This document shows, piece after piece, positions 62,029-64,000 of a DNA stretch of 64,000 bases; the first letter of the stretch is position 1, and every line of letters starts with the position of its first letter. The notes beneath the pieces were generated by a model that saw only the letters and a program-made list of their open reading frames with translations, made no database searches and had not been told where the DNA came from. Location: positions 152,752-216,751 of the forward strand of contig NZ_QSCM01000002.1 of assembly GCF_003463065.1 (NCBI RefSeq), given 5' to 3'. A program made the position numbers and the translations under genes. This stretch comes from Blautia sp. OF03-15BH (lineage in GTDB: Bacteria > Bacillota > Clostridia > Lachnospirales > Lachnospiraceae).

Positions 62029-62152
62029 AAAGAAATCGATTACTATCAAAAGTGCCAGTGCAAATAGAAATGCTTCCAGTATAATAACAATAAAAGATAC
62101 CTTTTACGTAACATTTAATTATGCTTCATCGTAAAAGAAAGGAGAATTGAGT

Positions 62153-63025
62153 ATGAGTAGGAAAATGAAATTCTGGACAGCAGGTGCATTGGGAGTTATG
62201 ATGGCAGGTTTGATTGGTATGAATGCCTATGCACTGGAAGACAAGGATGTCGTTGGTACCTGGTATGTAAACAGCATGTCCTTAGACGGCGAAAATACGT
62301 TTCATCCCGGAATGATGAAAATGGAGATGACATTCCACTTTACAGAAGATGGAAAAGGTGAGATCTCCGAACTCATGGAAGGACAGGAACCGGGTGTTGA
62401 TGCCATGGAATGGAAGATCGATGGTGAGAAAGTACTGATCACTGCCGATGACAAAACGGTGGAAGGAGCGTATTCTGACGGAACCTTATCTGTAGAAATG
62501 GACGGACTGTCCGTGGTACTGAGTCAGGAAAAAGAGGAGTATGTGCCTTATGTACCCGGAAAACCGGTAGCAGAACCAAAACTGGAAGATTTCAATGGTG
62601 ACTGGACCAGTACACTGATCGATCTCTATGGAATGCAGATGCCTGCTACAGGCGAGATTGCCGGCGTAGAAATGAAAATGTCCATTACAGACGGAAACGC
62701 CACTCTTGTATTGCTCGAAGAGGGCAATGAGACAACAACCGAGCTGAAAGGTGTCATGGAAGAAAATGCACTGATATTCAATGCAGAAACACAGAAAGAA
62801 GAAACAGAAACGGATTCTGAGAACTATCACCTGTTCAGTACGGATACCATGCGCTTCTACCTTCTGGAAGATGGAAAATTATGCTTCACAACAGCAGACA
62901 GCCTGCCGATGGAAGAGGAAACAGAGACCGAGGCTCCGGCTACAGAAGAATCCGAAGATGGCGAAGATGATTTCGGTGGTTTTGATTTTACAATCAAAGT
63001 ATATCTGGATAGAGTCATGGAATAA
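62153..63025 (+). CDS. Secreted acidic protein with two lipocalin-like repeats
   Basis: 290 residues from ATG 62153 (AAAGGAGA upstream; TTG 62147 is too close). Sec signal peptide (1-27, cleavage after YALE-like NAYA). Two related beta domains follow, each opening with a 'G-x-W' element: VVGTWYVNSMSLDG (about 33-130) and FNGDWTSTLIDLYG (about 147-260), resembling lipocalin-like DUFs. The C-terminus is acidic with Glu/Thr (EEETETEAPATEESEDGEDD). Function unknown. Confidence 0.75.
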   Translation: MSRKMKFWTAGALGVMMAGLIGMNAYALEDKDVVGTWYVNSMSLDGENTFHPGMMKMEMTFHFTEDGKGEISELMEGQEPGVDAMEWKIDGEKVLITADDKTVEGAYSDGTLSVEMDGLSVVLSQEKEEYVPYVPGKPVAEPKLEDFNGDWTSTLIDLYGMQMPATGEIAGVEMKMSITDGNATLVLLEEGNETTTELKGVMEENALIFNAETQKEETETDSENYHLFSTDTMRFYLLEDGKLCFTTADSLPMEEETETEAPATEESEDGEDDFGGFDFTIKVYLDRVME

Positions 63026-63035
63026 TCGCAAATCT

Positions 63036-63074
63036 GGAAGTCCCGTGTTTTCACAATGGAAACAAGGGACTTCC
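63036..63074 (+). other. Hairpin between the secreted protein gene and the DUF4428 gene
   Basis: GGAAGTCCC-G-TGTTTTC pairs with GGAAACA-A-GGGACTTCC; strong, but without a T-run. It might process or attenuate the transcript. Confidence 0.55.
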
Positions 63075-63100
63075 CTTGTATCAAAAGGAGGATTTAGAAA

Positions 63101-64000
63101 ATGGGATTATTTGACAAAAAGAATTGTGATATCTGCGGTGATAAAATAGGTCTTCTGGGAAACCGGAAGCTGGACGACGGTAATCTTTGTAAAAACTGTG
63201 CAGCAAAGCTTTCTCCATGGTTTGAGGAAAGACGCCACAGTACCGTAGAAGAGATCAAAAGACAGCTGGACTACAGAGAAGAGAATAAAAATGCGGTTCG
63301 AAACTTCCATACTACACGCGAATTTGCCGGAGACAGATATCATGTGTTCCTTGATGAGACCAAGGGATTGTTTACCGTGGCACGCCGGCTGAATGAAGAA
63401 GAAAATCCGGATATCGTGCCATTGTCTGCTGTGACATCCTGCCGGCTGGAGATCAAAGAAGAGCGTGAGGAAGAGGAATATCAGGATCAGAACGGAGAAT
63501 CCAGATCTTACGTTCCGCCGAGATACCATTACTCCTATGATTATAAGATAAAACTGTCTGTCAATACACCATGGTTTGATGATATGGATTTCCAGCTTAA
63601 CACCTTCTCCGTAGAAGGACATGAACGGAACAAGATCATGCAGTATGAGCAGCTTGGAAACCAGATCGTATCTGCTCTTACGGGCGCACCGGCACCTACA
63701 TATGGCAATACCATGAACCAGGGCTACCCGCAGCAGGGAAGCATGATGAACCAGGGCTACCCGCAGCAGGGTAATATGATGAACCAGGGTTATCCGCAGC
63801 AGGGCAATATGATGAACCAGGGCTACCCGCAGCAGGGTAATATGATGAACCAGGGCTACCCGCAGCAGGGTAATATGATGAACCAGGGTTATCCGCAGCA
63901 GGGAAGCATGATGAACCAGGGCTACCCACAGCAGGGAAGCATGATGAACCAGGGCTACCCACAGCAGGGAAGCATGATGAACCAGGGCTATCCGCAGCAG
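63101..64000 (+). CDS. DUF4428 zinc-ribbon protein with repetitive tail (3' truncated by window)
   Basis: The frame runs 300 codons to the window edge without stop. The N-terminus has two CxxC pairs (Cys9/Cys12 and Cys30/Cys33) forming a DUF4428-type zinc ribbon. A helical and beta part follows (about 40-190, IVPLSAVTSCRLEIKEEREE, YKIKLSVNTPWFDDMDF), a domain often fused to membrane-associated or SPFH-linked proteins. From residue 205 an 11-residue unit, MNQGYPQQGSM or close variants, is repeated. AAAGGAGGA precedes the ATG. Role unknown. Confidence 0.85.
   Translation, partial: MGLFDKKNCDICGDKIGLLGNRKLDDGNLCKNCAAKLSPWFEERRHSTVEEIKRQLDYREENKNAVRNFHTTREFAGDRYHVFLDETKGLFTVARRLNEEENPDIVPLSAVTSCRLEIKEEREEEEYQDQNGESRSYVPPRYHYSYDYKIKLSVNTPWFDDMDFQLNTFSVEGHERNKIMQYEQLGNQIVSALTGAPAPTYGNTMNQGYPQQGSMMNQGYPQQGNMMNQGYPQQGNMMNQGYPQQGNMMNQGYPQQGNMMNQGYPQQGSMMNQGYPQQGSMMNQGYPQQGSMMNQGYPQQ
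63713..64000 (+). repeat. In-frame 33-bp tandem repeat, about 8.7 copies to the window edge
   Basis: Units start at 63713 and every 33 bases to 63977, each coding MNQGYPQQG followed by S/N and M. Copies differ by a few synonymous or Ser/Asn changes. The period is a multiple of three, so copy-number changes keep the frame. Low-complexity, Gln/Tyr/Pro-rich. Confidence 0.95.

Noticed and set aside
63713..64000. CRISPR array
   Set aside because: Units are contiguous, without spacers, and all in one reading frame.

Overview
The window looks like chromosome of a spore-forming anaerobic Firmicute of the class Clostridia, most likely family Lachnospiraceae (Blautia/Ruminococcus-like). The evidence is sporulation genes (yqfC, yqfD, spoVB, a BofC-C-like protein), an electron-bifurcating NfnAB pair, Rex, a Firmicute-type alr-ndoA pair, AGGAGG-type ribosome binding sites, clean TTGACA/TATAAT promoters and a GC content that looks to be in the mid-40s percent. 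Genus level is inference. No rRNA, tRNA, CRISPR array, integrase or complete insertion sequence was seen. Both ends cut a gene.

Layout. 0-10 kb: the end of a GntR/FCD regulator coupled to icd, a GH36 alpha-galactosidase, then an oppABCDF peptide importer with two large hairpins between oppA and oppB. 10-20 kb: an ABC-F ATPase on the minus strand, then lysC, rex, nnr, alr-ndoA, yebC, a CFI-box protein and a TepA-type ClpP homologue. 20-32 kb: uppP, ftsK/spoIIIE, nfnAB behind a structured leader, a Dabb protein and rlmH; on the minus strand an SNF transporter, a DUF3006 protein and a secreted metallo-beta-lactamase-fold protein; then a Nif11-like small protein, a dihydrouridine synthase and a NYN/PIN-like protein. 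32.6-35.1 kb: an AT-richer islet (DUF3427 helicase remnant, two NUDIX hydrolases, a small unknown, a GNAT), probably acquired. 35-48.6 kb: patatin, yqfC-yqfD-phoH-ybeY, DUF3048, spoVB-pdxK, BofC-C-like, proB-DUF896-cyclo-ligase-proA, lepB and miaB.

48.6-57.6 kb holds the most interesting locus: a nine-gene operon, most junctions overlapping or nearly so, behind one strong promoter whose start region carries a TTAGTT-AA-AACTAA dyad of metalloregulator type. It encodes a NifH-like Fe protein (both cluster cysteines and the P-loop intact), two small NifD/NifK-like subunits, a complete FecB/FecCD/FecE-type metallophore or tetrapyrrole importer, a HypB/UreG-like cysteine-rich GTPase, an orphan ABC ATPase with Cys-x-Cys-x-Cys abutting its P-loop, and an apparently cytosolic substrate-binding-protein-like protein. 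There is no nifB/E/N, so it is not a nitrogen-fixing nitrogenase. My working hypothesis is a metal-regulated system that imports a metal complex or tetrapyrrole and reduces it in the cytosol. A 185-bp MITE-like element lies just upstream, and a DUF2284 metal-binding protein follows the operon terminator.

58-64 kb: two overlapping membrane cyclic-di-GMP proteins (GGDEF, then degenerate GGDEF plus EAL), an ornate folded repeat element with a short relative at 20.0 kb, a secreted acidic protein, and a DUF4428 zinc-ribbon protein with a 33-bp tandem repeat tail that runs off the window.
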